A DNA stretch of 64,000 nucleotides from Sediminitomix flava. Lineage in GTDB: Bacteria; Bacteroidota; Bacteroidia; Cytophagales; Flammeovirgaceae. A model generated the notes under the pieces. The model was not told where the DNA came from, did no database searches, and saw only the letters and a program-made list of their open reading frames with translations. Shown here one piece after another: positions 43,931 to 52,280 of the stretch (the stretch's first letter is position 1; every line of letters starts with the position of its first letter). The stretch spans positions 1,240,001 to 1,304,000 of the forward strand of contig NZ_QGDO01000001.1 in the NCBI RefSeq assembly GCF_003149185.1. Reading direction: 5' to 3'. A program made the translations under genes and the position numbers.

Positions 43931-45089
43931 TACCGTCCTCAGTTTTCGCCTTGCCACTAAAAATATCTTGAGTGCAGGACTGAGAACGTGGCTCAACATT
44001 GGTGTATTGTCTTTTGCCTTCGTCATGATACTCTTCTTCAACGGTCTGATGGATGGATGGGAAAAGCAAGCCATGCACGACAGTACCGATTGGGAATATG
44101 GTAACGGTCAATTCCTTCATCCCGATTATGATTTGGAAGACCCATTCACCATTCGAGATGGACACGGTGTTTTTGAGAAAGATGAAAATCTCACTCCAAT
44201 TCTTTTGCACCAAGGAAATATCTATCCGCAAGGTCGTATGCTTCCCGTACTGATCAAAGGTATTGACATCGATCAAAAGACTTTAAGTCTCCCAACAGAT
44301 TTACTTCAAAATAGCACAGCGGAAATCCCTGCAATGCTCGGAAGTTATATGGCTAAAACCGCAAATCTGAAAGTAGGAGATCAAGTTCTTCTTCGTTGGA
44401 AAGATAAAAATGGGGCTTTCGATGCTCGAAATATCACCGTTGTCGGAGTATTTGACACTAATGTTCCGAGTGTGGATATCGGACAAATTTGGATACCAAT
44501 CGAAACGCTTTGGGATATGACTGGTTCGACAGATCATGCGACCATTTTGGTGGCAAATGAGCAATATCAAGGAGAAAACAATACTTCTTGGATTCATAAA
44601 TCTAAAGAAGAATTACTCTCGGATATTACAGCACTGATCGAAACTAAAAAAGGCGGAGGCGCATTTATGTATGTCTTTCTCATGACCATCGCACTCATTG
44701 CCATTTTCGATTCTCAAGTATTCTCGGTTTTCAAACGTCAGAAAGAAATTGGAACATACATCGCATTGGGCTTCACCAAAAAACGCGTAACCTTTCTCTT
44801 TACCCTTGAAGGTACGATGTATGCCGTTCTAGCTACAATCGTAGGAGGAATTTACAGCTTTCCTCTTTTTAGATACCTAGAATCAAACGGTATTCCGATT
44901 CCTAGCAGCGAAATGTCTTATGAAATGGGCATCGCCATCTCAGAGAGAATGTACCCCGACATCAGCAATGAGCTATTTTTTAGTAGTATGCTCACCGTGA
45001 TCTTACTCTCAGTGGTCGTTAGCTACCTTCCTGTTCGCAAAATCTCACACATGAATCCTGTTGATGCACTTAAAGGAAAAAAATTATGA
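43911..45089 (+). CDS. FtsX/LolE-type ABC permease, first copy
   Basis: 392-residue permease with the Lol/MacB layout: one N-terminal span (about 25-47), a large periplasmic domain (about 50-245) and three C-terminal spans (about 250-275, 297-325 and 350-375), ending in the family motif MNPVDALKGK. The periplasmic domain has GSYMAKTANLKVGDQVLLRW, typical of MacB-like proteins. Start overlaps the ATPase gene by 20 bases and the end overlaps the second permease by ATGA, so the three are translationally coupled. It differs from the second permease and probably pairs with it as a heterodimer, as LolC and LolE do. Confidence 0.92.
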   Translation: MKKLMLNTVLSFRLATKNILSAGLRTWLNIGVLSFAFVMILFFNGLMDGWEKQAMHDSTDWEYGNGQFLHPDYDLEDPFTIRDGHGVFEKDENLTPILLHQGNIYPQGRMLPVLIKGIDIDQKTLSLPTDLLQNSTAEIPAMLGSYMAKTANLKVGDQVLLRWKDKNGAFDARNITVVGVFDTNVPSVDIGQIWIPIETLWDMTGSTDHATILVANEQYQGENNTSWIHKSKEELLSDITALIETKKGGGAFMYVFLMTIALIAIFDSQVFSVFKRQKEIGTYIALGFTKKRVTFLFTLEGTMYAVLATIVGGIYSFPLFRYLESNGIPIPSSEMSYEMGIAISERMYPDISNELFFSSMLTVILLSVVVSYLPVRKISHMNPVDALKGKKL

Positions 45090-46360
45090 TTCAGTTTTTA
45101 TTGAAAGGACTTCTAAGAGATAAAAGCAGAAGTCTATTACCCGTTATAGTGGTCAGTTTGGGCGTTTCTCTAACCGTTCTTTTTACGGGATACATGAAGG
45201 GGGCTTTAAATGGATCTATAGAACAAAATGCCAACTTCGACACAGGACATTTGAAAGTAGTCACAAGAGCTTACGCTGAAGAAATCGCACAAAAGCCTAT
45301 GGATTTGGCAATGCTCGGCACTACTGAAATTATTACAGATTTAGAAAAGCAATTTCCTCAGATGACTTGGTTCCAACGTATTCCTTTTGGTGGAATTTTG
45401 GACGTAGCTGATGAAAATGGTCTGACAAAAGTACAAGGAACTGCGAGTGGACTAGCACTCGATCTTTCTGAAAACTCAAACGAACTTGATCGTCTAAACC
45501 TCCGAAACGCCATCACAGAAGGTAGACTTCCTCAAAATGCGAACGAGATGCTTTTGGGAAAAGGACTGATCCAACGTTTGAAACTGAAAATAGGCGAAGA
45601 AGTCACTTTCTTTGGTTCTACCATGGAAGGGAGCATGACGTCCAAAAACTTCAACATTGTAGGAGTCATAGGTTTTGGGACAAAAGCACTTGACAATAAT
45701 ACCTTCATGGTTGACCTTAAAGATGTACAAGGACTGCTTGATATGGAAGATGGATGTGCTGAAATCATCGGTTTTTTACCCAATGATGTTTATGACCATA
45801 CTAAAGCCAAAGCAGTTAAAGTAGCTTTCAATCAATCCCTAGAAGCTGATACAGATGAGTTTGCTCCTAAAATGTTGACACTAGCCGATCAAAATGGACT
45901 AGAGCAAATCATATTAATTTCTGAAGGTTTCGGAAGTATGATTTCTTTCTTCTTCCTTATTGCAATGTCTATCGTTCTTTGGAATACAGGATTATTGGGA
46001 GGACTAAGACGTTATCAAGAATTCGGAATTCGTTTGGCATTGGGAGAATCCAAAAAAGCAGTGTATAAAACCATGCTGATGGAAGCCGCTCTAGTCGGTT
46101 TTATTGGCTCTGTTTTCGGAACCATATTAGGACTTCTAGCAACAGCTTATCTACAGTATGTGGGAATCAATATCTCCGAATTCTCGAGTGATAGTGGTGG
46201 AATGCTTATGGCTGACATCATCAGAGGACAATTCACTCCGAGTCAATTGTACATAGGTTTTATTCCGGGAGTATTGTCAAATGTATTTGGAGCTATGCTT
46301 TCTGCTAGAGGAATTTTCCAAAGACAAACTTCTGAGTTGTTTAATGAGCTAGGAGTTTAG
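45086..46360 (+). CDS. FtsX/LolC-type ABC permease, second copy
   Basis: 424 residues, same layout: N-terminal span (about 16-38), periplasmic domain (about 40-275) and three C-terminal spans, with EFGIRLALGESKKAVYKTML between the first and second. It starts within the previous gene (ATGA overlap at 45086-45089). The periplasmic domain is larger than that of the first copy and includes a GTASGLALDLSENS segment. It would form the second half of the transporter. No lipoprotein-specific loop can be identified. Confidence 0.92.
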   Translation: MIQFLLKGLLRDKSRSLLPVIVVSLGVSLTVLFTGYMKGALNGSIEQNANFDTGHLKVVTRAYAEEIAQKPMDLAMLGTTEIITDLEKQFPQMTWFQRIPFGGILDVADENGLTKVQGTASGLALDLSENSNELDRLNLRNAITEGRLPQNANEMLLGKGLIQRLKLKIGEEVTFFGSTMEGSMTSKNFNIVGVIGFGTKALDNNTFMVDLKDVQGLLDMEDGCAEIIGFLPNDVYDHTKAKAVKVAFNQSLEADTDEFAPKMLTLADQNGLEQIILISEGFGSMISFFFLIAMSIVLWNTGLLGGLRRYQEFGIRLALGESKKAVYKTMLMEAALVGFIGSVFGTILGLLATAYLQYVGINISEFSSDSGGMLMADIIRGQFTPSQLYIGFIPGVLSNVFGAMLSARGIFQRQTSELFNELGV

Positions 46361-46457
46361 GTTTTACGAATTTTAGATGTAATGAGACTTTTACAAAATC
46401 TACATAGATTATATATACCTCTATTTACATCCAGATTATTTTGATGTTTTTGGTATT

Positions 46458-46485
46458 GTAGAGACAAGGCATGCCTTGTCTCTAC
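46458..46485. repeat. Perfect 28-bp palindrome
   Basis: GTAGAGACAAGGCA followed by its exact complement TGCCTTGTCTCTAC, in the gap between the second permease and the LolA-like gene. No T run, so not a terminator. Dispersed palindromes of this kind with GTAGAGAC ends are familiar to me from other bacteria (recollection, not checked). Confidence 0.85.
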
Positions 46486-46530
46486 GCTGTGGATAGCGGT
46501 TTTACAATAGTCTCAGTAAAAAAGATAAAC

Positions 46531-47265
46531 ATGATGAAATATATAATCTTATTCCTTTTATCCATTAGTTCAGTGATGGCACAAACGCCAAAAGCTGAAA
46601 CCATTTTAGCGAAAGTGGATGATAATATGTTTTCACAAACAAAAGTCTCCGAATCTACCATGATCATTTATGGGAAAAGAAGAGACCGAACAATGACCTC
46701 AAAGAGTTACTCGAAAGGGATTGATGAAACTTATACCGAATATCTTTCCCCTGCCCGAGAAAAAGGCACAAAGATGCTGAAGCTAGATGATAAACTTTGG
46801 ATTTACACGCCTTCTTCTGATCGTACCATCCAAATCTCAGGGCATATGCTTCGCCAGTCTATGATGGGTTCAGATGTATCTTATGAAGATATGATGCAAG
46901 AAAAAGAGCTGATCGAACTTTACAATGCGAGTGTAATTGCTTCCGAAGAAATCAATGGAAGAACAGCTTGGGTCTTAGAATTGATTGCGAAAACAGAAGA
47001 TGTGACCTATCAGAAAATGAAGATATGGGTCGATCAAGAATATTACGTGCCTCTGAAAGAAGATTTATTTGCCAAAAGTGGGCAATTGCTTAAAACGATT
47101 TCTTTCGGCGATGTTCAGAAAATCAATGGAAAATATGTTCCGATGAAAATGAACTACAAAGACGTTCTAAAAGCAGGAAAAGGGACAGACTTTATCATCA
47201 ATAAAATGGAGATTGACTCCAATATCCCTGAGCATATTTTTAATAAAGGGAATTTGAAGAAGTAA
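46531..47265 (+). CDS. LolA-like outer-membrane lipoprotein-sorting/carrier protein
   Basis: 244 residues (243 if the second ATG at 46534 is used). Signal peptide MMKYIILFLLSISSVM, cleavage near MAQ; the frame is open upstream to 46471, but that begins inside the palindrome and is not a signal peptide. The mature protein has the convex-barrel pattern of LolA/LolB-like carriers (outer-membrane lipoprotein-sorting family), with MIIYGKRRDRTM, LWIYTPSSDRTI and KIWVDQEYYVPLKEDLF. It would carry a hydrophobic group across the periplasm from the two permeases to the outer membrane. Separated from the permease gene by 170 bases that hold the 28-bp palindrome. Confidence 0.88.
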   Translation: MMKYIILFLLSISSVMAQTPKAETILAKVDDNMFSQTKVSESTMIIYGKRRDRTMTSKSYSKGIDETYTEYLSPAREKGTKMLKLDDKLWIYTPSSDRTIQISGHMLRQSMMGSDVSYEDMMQEKELIELYNASVIASEEINGRTAWVLELIAKTEDVTYQKMKIWVDQEYYVPLKEDLFAKSGQLLKTISFGDVQKINGKYVPMKMNYKDVLKAGKGTDFIINKMEIDSNIPEHIFNKGNLKK

Positions 47266-47372
47266 CGGATAATGGAAATATAAAAACATGAGTCATCCCG
47301 AATTAACAATTCGACTCAAAATTCAAGTTTTTACACAATTTTAAATAGTTATCTGAACTATTATCAGATGTC

Positions 47373-47408
47373 AAAATCGGTATTGAACATTCTTCGGTAC
47401 CGATTTTT
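47373..47408 (+). terminator. Terminator of the export cassette
   Basis: 10-bp stem AAAATCGGTA / TACCGATTTT with a 15-base loop, then a T. It ends the rightward TetR-to-LolA group about 110 bases past the LolA stop. Confidence 0.75.
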
Positions 47409-47481
47409 CTTTATTTAGCTCCATATTCTATACAACGATGGGAGAAGAAATGCTTTTTGCGGCTACATATAATAAAATAGG

Positions 47482-47520
47482 AAAAAAAGAGTCATCCTAA
47501 ATGTTAATTCGGGATGACTC
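47482..47520 (-). terminator. Terminator of the TonB-like gene
   Basis: On the minus strand, stem GAGTCATCC / GGATGACTC with a T run of seven. It lies 32 bases past the stop of the leftward gene at 47552. Confidence 0.75.
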
Positions 47521-47551
47521 ATGTTTAAAAAAATCCTGTAATAGAGCTATA

Positions 47552-48103
47552 TTACAGTCCTCTATTATTATATAAGTCCCTACTATTTTGAGACATATTA
47601 AAAGATGTAGAACTTGAATTCATTTGTCTTGAATCTGCTTTAAAATTTACCGATATTTCTATCTTAGAATTTACAGCTACATTATCAACAATCATAGGGA
47701 ATAATATCCCATTAGCTTTAACAACCTCACTAACAGCCTTTTTAGCTGCAGCATCACATGTATAATCAATGCCCTTTTTTACTTCAACTTTTGTCGCAGA
47801 TCCCTTCTCATTTATAAAAACTTGAATAATTACAGTTCCATCGACTCCTCTCCGCCTAGCGTCAGCAGGAAATTCTACACCTACTGCAATACTTTTATTG
47901 AAGCTTTTCACATCTTTAATAGGGAAAATGATTGTTGAGGTATCTGATGCTAATTCATATATTCCATCTTTATTAAGGTCAATAAAATACTTTATCTTTG
48001 ACTTATTAAAGTTTGCTTCGGATACAGTAGAATGATTGGTCTTAGTAGAAGCACAACCAATCAGAAAGTAGATCATTAGAATTGGTAAAAAATAGCGTAT
48101 CAT
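47552..48103 (-). CDS. Lipoprotein with TonB C-terminal domain
   Basis: 183 residues with a lipobox (FLIGC, Cys17). Residues about 75-155 match the TonB C-terminal fold (FPADARRRGVDGTVIIQVFINEKG, then a Cys-containing helix CDAAAKKAV). It lacks the usual N-terminal membrane anchor and proline-rich spacer of energy-transducing TonB, so it is anchored by lipid and is more like the TonB-like or TonB-C lipoproteins seen in Bacteroidota; energy transfer is doubtful. Single gene with its own terminator. Confidence 0.78.
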   Translation of the reverse strand: MIRYFLPILMIYFLIGCASTKTNHSTVSEANFNKSKIKYFIDLNKDGIYELASDTSTIIFPIKDVKSFNKSIAVGVEFPADARRRGVDGTVIIQVFINEKGSATKVEVKKGIDYTCDAAAKKAVSEVVKANGILFPMIVDNVAVNSKIEISVNFKADSRQMNSSSTSFNMSQNSRDLYNNRGL

Positions 48104-48279
48104 AGAATTAATTTTTGGATATAATATTCTTCAGACTCATCTTAAATCTACAAATAAAGTTTAAACACAATCACATTTATTAAAACTTTAACAACTATCA
48201 ACCAACTAATTACACTTTTTAGGATTTATAGGATTTTAAAAAATCATCTACTCTACATTTCAACTAATCATGCATTAAA

Positions 48280-48322
48280 AAAGGTCATCAGATAGAGTTA
48301 ATATTCTCTTCTGATGACCTTT
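48280..48322 (-). terminator. Terminator of the GH31 gene
   Basis: 13-bp perfect stem AAAGGTCATCAGA / TCTGATGACCTTT with an A run on the left (T run on the minus strand). Confidence 0.85.
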
Positions 48323-48343
48323 CTATTTAAAATGACAGCCTTT

Positions 48344-50950
48344 TTATTGCGCTAAAGGCATTAAAATTTTATCAGTAACCTGTTTTCTTGCATCTCTATG
48401 TTTTCTCATGTCTAGTAACATCGCCTCATAGTTCTGATCGAATAACTCTAACTGCTCCACAATACTTTCTGGATTGTAGTCAATATTTACAGGTACTTGC
48501 TCTGCCGAGAAAACACGGTCAGATAATAATGCCCACCAATTTTCTCTAGCAATTTCTATTTTCATTAAGCCTATCACCTTTGTCAATCGTTTGAACTGCC
48601 CAGGTTTGCCGTATAGCAATGATTTTTTAGCAACGGCTTCGTCTGAATAAGTGATTTCGATGTCTAGCTTTTCAGAAATAGAATGAGCAGGAATGGAAAT
48701 ACTAGTGCTTAGTTCTTGCCCATCATACGTCCAACTCTTTTCTGTTTTGAGTTCATTGTAAGCATATGATTCACCATTCACAATCACCTTTTGTGGAGGG
48801 AAACTCACAGGCAATAGAATTTCGTAACTGCGCTCTGATGCCATCTCTTTATAATCCCCTTGAACAGGAGCAACTGTAATCATCTTTACATTTTTATCTT
48901 CAGATTGGTTAATCTTAGTGAGGGCAAAACTTCCCGATTTATAAGACTCATCATCCCCTTCATCTTCATAAAGCTCGAATTCACCTTCCTTACCAGGGTA
49001 AACTTTTAAAATCAGATGATTTGGCAATTCTTGTAAATTGGAAACCTTTGGATACATCGGAATAATGGCTCCTTCTTTTACATAAAGTGGTAATTCTTCC
49101 AACATATATTTCCCTGTGATACTTTGCCCACCTTCATACTTTTGTCCTGTTGACCACTCAAACCAATTACCTTCAGGAAGCCACGTTTCTTGTTCGGCAT
49201 AAAGATCGTCACCGACAGGCTCTGCCACTGGAGAAAATAGAAGCTGATCACCGTACATGTATTGGTATTTGTAAGTATAAGCTTTCTCTTCTTCTGGGTT
49301 GTCATAATACATCGGACGGCAGATCGAAACACCTTCATCATATGCTTTTCGAGCCATTGTGTAGGTATATGGCGCTAAAGCATAACGAAGATGAATAAGG
49401 TCTCTCATGTGCTTAAACTCATTTGGGAACATCCAAAATCTTCGTTCGATAGATGAAATTTTGGCACTATGAGTTCTTAGTATAGGACTGAATATTCCAA
49501 ACTGTAACCATCGTGCGTATAACTCTGCATCTCTGTCTAATTCTCCCGGTGCATGACCACCAATATCATGACTCCAATAGCCATAACCTACATTAGATGC
49601 TGTGTGCGTGAAGTAAGATTGATACTTTAAAGATTCCCAAGAGATTTTATAGTCTCCAGAAAAACCAATTTGGTAACGGTGATTCCCTAATCCTCCCCAA
49701 CGGTGAAACAATAATGGACGCTTGCCGGTACGTTCAGCCATGCTTGTAAAGAAGGTGTGGTTTAACCACCATGTATTATTCAAGCCCGATACCACTTTAC
49801 TTTCTGGGAATTGCTGCCAATCTAACCACCAAAAATCAACACCCCATTCTTCGTAAGGTTTTAGCAAGACATCAAAATACGTTTCAGCCCATTTCTTATC
49901 TGCCATACGGTATGGAATCCATTCATCTTTAGAAGTATCGAATCCATATTTTTCCCCAAACTCTTTGTACTGCTCTTCCATTGGAGCAAGTCCTGAAGCA
50001 GGATGAAGATTAAGTGCCGTTTTTAATTTCTCTTGATTTGTCCATTCTATAAATTTAGAAGGAGCAGGGAAAAGTGATTTATTCCAAGTGTAACCTGTCC
50101 AACCTAAAAGCTCTCCAAAAGGATCTTTTTTCGGGTCTTTGATATTTTTCAAACCACCATGCGTCAAATGCCAATCCATATCAATAATCAAAACATCGAT
50201 TGGAATATCATAGCGTCTGAAATCACCAACTAGAGCCTTGAACTCAGGGTCTGAATAAGCCCAATATCTTGACCACCAATAACCAAAAGCATAACGAGGA
50301 GGCATCGGTATTTTTCCAGCGATAGTCGTATAGTCTTTCAAAGCTTGTTTATACTGTAAACCATAACCGAAGAAGTACCAATCTTGCTCTGCTTTATTTT
50401 TAGATTCTGATACCCACTTCCAATCCGAGTTATCCAAACAGAAGTTTTCGGACTCGTCAAGTAAATACCAACCGTCTCTTGAAAGGAGTCCATTTTCGAG
50501 TTCAATCGGGTTCCCATCCCAAGTATTTCCACCATCACAACCATCTAGGGTACGTGTTGTTCCTAGAAGGTTTTGTGAATTTGTCATTCCTGGTTTCCAC
50601 GTCACTTGTTGGTCTCCGATCAGTGAAACTTGTAGGTTTTCAGAAGTAAACTCACCACTTCCTTTTTTGTACTTGAGAATGAGTTCGTCAGTCTTAATGA
50701 TAAGCCAATCTCCTTCATTTTTAACTTTATATTTAGGGACTTCTGTATCTCTATTGATCACAACAAATGAAGAGCGATCTTCAAATTCTTTTTCTTGGTC
50801 ATATTCCATACGGATTACTCTTGGTGTGAGTACCGTGAATCTGACATTATCTGAAATAGTAACCGCTTTTGGATTTGATTTAGGATTTTGAGCAAATGCA
50901 TTTCCAAAACCTAAAACGAATAGTACGAGTAAGTATAATTTTTTAGACAT
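48344..50950 (-). CDS. GH31 family glycosidase (alpha-glucosidase/alpha-xylosidase type)
   Basis: 868-residue secreted enzyme; signal peptide 1-21 (cleavage near AFAQ). N-terminal beta-sandwich (about 30-215), catalytic barrel (about 220-560) and C-terminal beta domains. The nucleophile is Asp377 (WWLDWQQ) and the acid/base Asp433 (FSGDYKISW), both with normal surroundings. The RWGGLGNHRYQ loop between them is typical. GH31 acts on alpha-glucosides, alpha-xylosides of xyloglucan or alpha-galactosides; the exact linkage cannot be read from sequence. The gene is followed, in the direction of transcription, by a terminator, and preceded by the exported oxidoreductase with only a 9-base gap. Confidence 0.92.
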   Translation of the reverse strand: MSKKLYLLVLFVLGFGNAFAQNPKSNPKAVTISDNVRFTVLTPRVIRMEYDQEKEFEDRSSFVVINRDTEVPKYKVKNEGDWLIIKTDELILKYKKGSGEFTSENLQVSLIGDQQVTWKPGMTNSQNLLGTTRTLDGCDGGNTWDGNPIELENGLLSRDGWYLLDESENFCLDNSDWKWVSESKNKAEQDWYFFGYGLQYKQALKDYTTIAGKIPMPPRYAFGYWWSRYWAYSDPEFKALVGDFRRYDIPIDVLIIDMDWHLTHGGLKNIKDPKKDPFGELLGWTGYTWNKSLFPAPSKFIEWTNQEKLKTALNLHPASGLAPMEEQYKEFGEKYGFDTSKDEWIPYRMADKKWAETYFDVLLKPYEEWGVDFWWLDWQQFPESKVVSGLNNTWWLNHTFFTSMAERTGKRPLLFHRWGGLGNHRYQIGFSGDYKISWESLKYQSYFTHTASNVGYGYWSHDIGGHAPGELDRDAELYARWLQFGIFSPILRTHSAKISSIERRFWMFPNEFKHMRDLIHLRYALAPYTYTMARKAYDEGVSICRPMYYDNPEEEKAYTYKYQYMYGDQLLFSPVAEPVGDDLYAEQETWLPEGNWFEWSTGQKYEGGQSITGKYMLEELPLYVKEGAIIPMYPKVSNLQELPNHLILKVYPGKEGEFELYEDEGDDESYKSGSFALTKINQSEDKNVKMITVAPVQGDYKEMASERSYEILLPVSFPPQKVIVNGESYAYNELKTEKSWTYDGQELSTSISIPAHSISEKLDIEITYSDEAVAKKSLLYGKPGQFKRLTKVIGLMKIEIARENWWALLSDRVFSAEQVPVNIDYNPESIVEQLELFDQNYEAMLLDMRKHRDARKQVTDKILMPLAQ

Positions 50951-50959
50951 GATGGATGC

Positions 50960-52060
50960 TTATTTATTCAAAAAAATAGTTTTGTTAGTTTTTGCACTTT
51001 CTCTTGCTGCGTCTAGAATTTCAACAACAAGCATGTTGTTCTCTAGACTAGAAAGGTCATACTTTTCTGGTGTGATCTTATTTTTAACCACAGCAGCTAA
51101 ATAAGCGAAAGGATCATCATAAGGAGCTGATCTTTCTTTAAGCGTCATACGCTCTTCCTCAAATCCATCATAGCCTTCAGAAATCCTTACTTGGAAATCG
51201 TGTCTGTTATGTGCGACAATAGTTCCTTTCAAACCATAAATTTCCATGTCTTTACGTCCAATAGGCCAATTCCAAGAACCTTGAATAATAGCAACGGCGT
51301 CGTCATATTGTAGTAAGATGATCGATTCATCATCTACCTTCGGGTTGTTTTCTGCTTGAAGCTGTTGCGTAATTGCAGTTACGCTGTTCGGACGCTTCCC
51401 ATCCATCAGCCAAGTCATAAGGTTTGCACCATAACAACCAAAATCAACTATTGCTCCTCCGCCATTTTGCACTGGGTCTGTCAGCCAATCTAGAAACTCA
51501 GAGTTTACCCCGATCTTTTTAGGGCCTTTGTGCCCATCATGTACCATGACCTTTCTTACTTCGCCGATCGTACCATCTTTCTTTAAAACCTCATAGGCTT
51601 TATGATTAGTAGGATACCAAGTCGTTTCGTAGTTAGTCAAAAGTTGGATGTTGTGTTTTTCTGCAAGAGCCTGCATTTCCTTGGCATGTTCCATGTTTAC
51701 AGCCAATGGCTTTTCAACCATCACATGGATTCCTTTGGGCGCAGCTGCTCGAACTACACCCAAATGTTCGTAGATTGTTCCAAATGCAGTCACCGCTTCT
51801 GGTTTCGTTTTAGTGATTAGCTCTTCAATAGAATCAAAGACCATGTCCATTGAGAAACCGTACTGATCAGCATAACGTTGTGCTAGTTCCTTGTTTGGTT
51901 CTACAATGCCTACAATGTCAATTTCACCTCTAGGCTCGCTTCCAAAAATCCAGTGAACATGCGTGTGTGTCAGTCCGATGACACCTACTCGGAGGGCAGC
52001 ATCTTGTGCATGCACTTCTAAGGCAAATAGAAGTGCCAAGATTAGTAATGATTTTTTCAT
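50960..52060 (-). CDS. Exported Gfo/Idh/MocA-family oxidoreductase
   Basis: 366-residue dehydrogenase-like protein, first gene of an operon with the GH31 enzyme (9-base gap). Signal peptide MKKSLLILALLFALEV, cleavage near HAQ. The Rossmann dinucleotide site at about residues 27-34 reads VIGLTHTHVHW in place of the usual GxGxxG, a variant found in one subgroup of the family. The conserved EKPLAVN motif (Lys near 120) is present. Periplasmic NAD(P)-enzymes normally go through the Tat route with the cofactor already bound; this signal lacks twin Arg, which is odd. It may oxidise or rearrange the sugar released by the GH31 enzyme. Confidence 0.88.
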   Translation of the reverse strand: MKKSLLILALLFALEVHAQDAALRVGVIGLTHTHVHWIFGSEPRGEIDIVGIVEPNKELAQRYADQYGFSMDMVFDSIEELITKTKPEAVTAFGTIYEHLGVVRAAAPKGIHVMVEKPLAVNMEHAKEMQALAEKHNIQLLTNYETTWYPTNHKAYEVLKKDGTIGEVRKVMVHDGHKGPKKIGVNSEFLDWLTDPVQNGGGAIVDFGCYGANLMTWLMDGKRPNSVTAITQQLQAENNPKVDDESIILLQYDDAVAIIQGSWNWPIGRKDMEIYGLKGTIVAHNRHDFQVRISEGYDGFEEERMTLKERSAPYDDPFAYLAAVVKNKITPEKYDLSSLENNMLVVEILDAARESAKTNKTIFLNK

Positions 52061-52191
52061 ATTTTACTTTCGATAGTTATTATAATAGTAAGTCTTGCAA
52101 TATTAAATTATAAAAAGACAAACCGAAAGTATTAGGGTAATTTCTACAATAATTATCCTCCCCTTGAATCCCACCATCACCTAAGGGGTTC

Positions 52192-52230
52192 AAAAAAGAA
52201 AAGCTAACTCAATCAGATGATCAAGTTAGC
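52192..52230 (-). terminator. Terminator of rnfB and the cluster
   Basis: On the minus strand, stem GCTAACT / AGTTAGC followed by TTTTCTTTTTT. It lies 51 bases past the rnfB stop and ends the leftward Rnf cluster. Confidence 0.7.
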
Positions 52231-52280
52231 CTAAATTGGTACATACACTTAACTAATTGTATTTTGAGCTATTTTATGAT

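Larger units (their letters stand above)
47284..47526. repeat. 24-bp inverted repeat ending a 243-bp stretch
   Basis: 47284-47307 and 47503-47526 are exact inverted copies (AAACATGAGTCATCCC and on). The right copy forms part of the TonB-gene terminator. It may be a small non-autonomous transposon or the product of a terminator duplication. Confidence 0.7.

Noticed and set aside
46471-46530. Earlier start for the LolA-like gene
   Set aside because: It begins inside the 28-bp palindrome, and only the start at 46531 gives a signal peptide.
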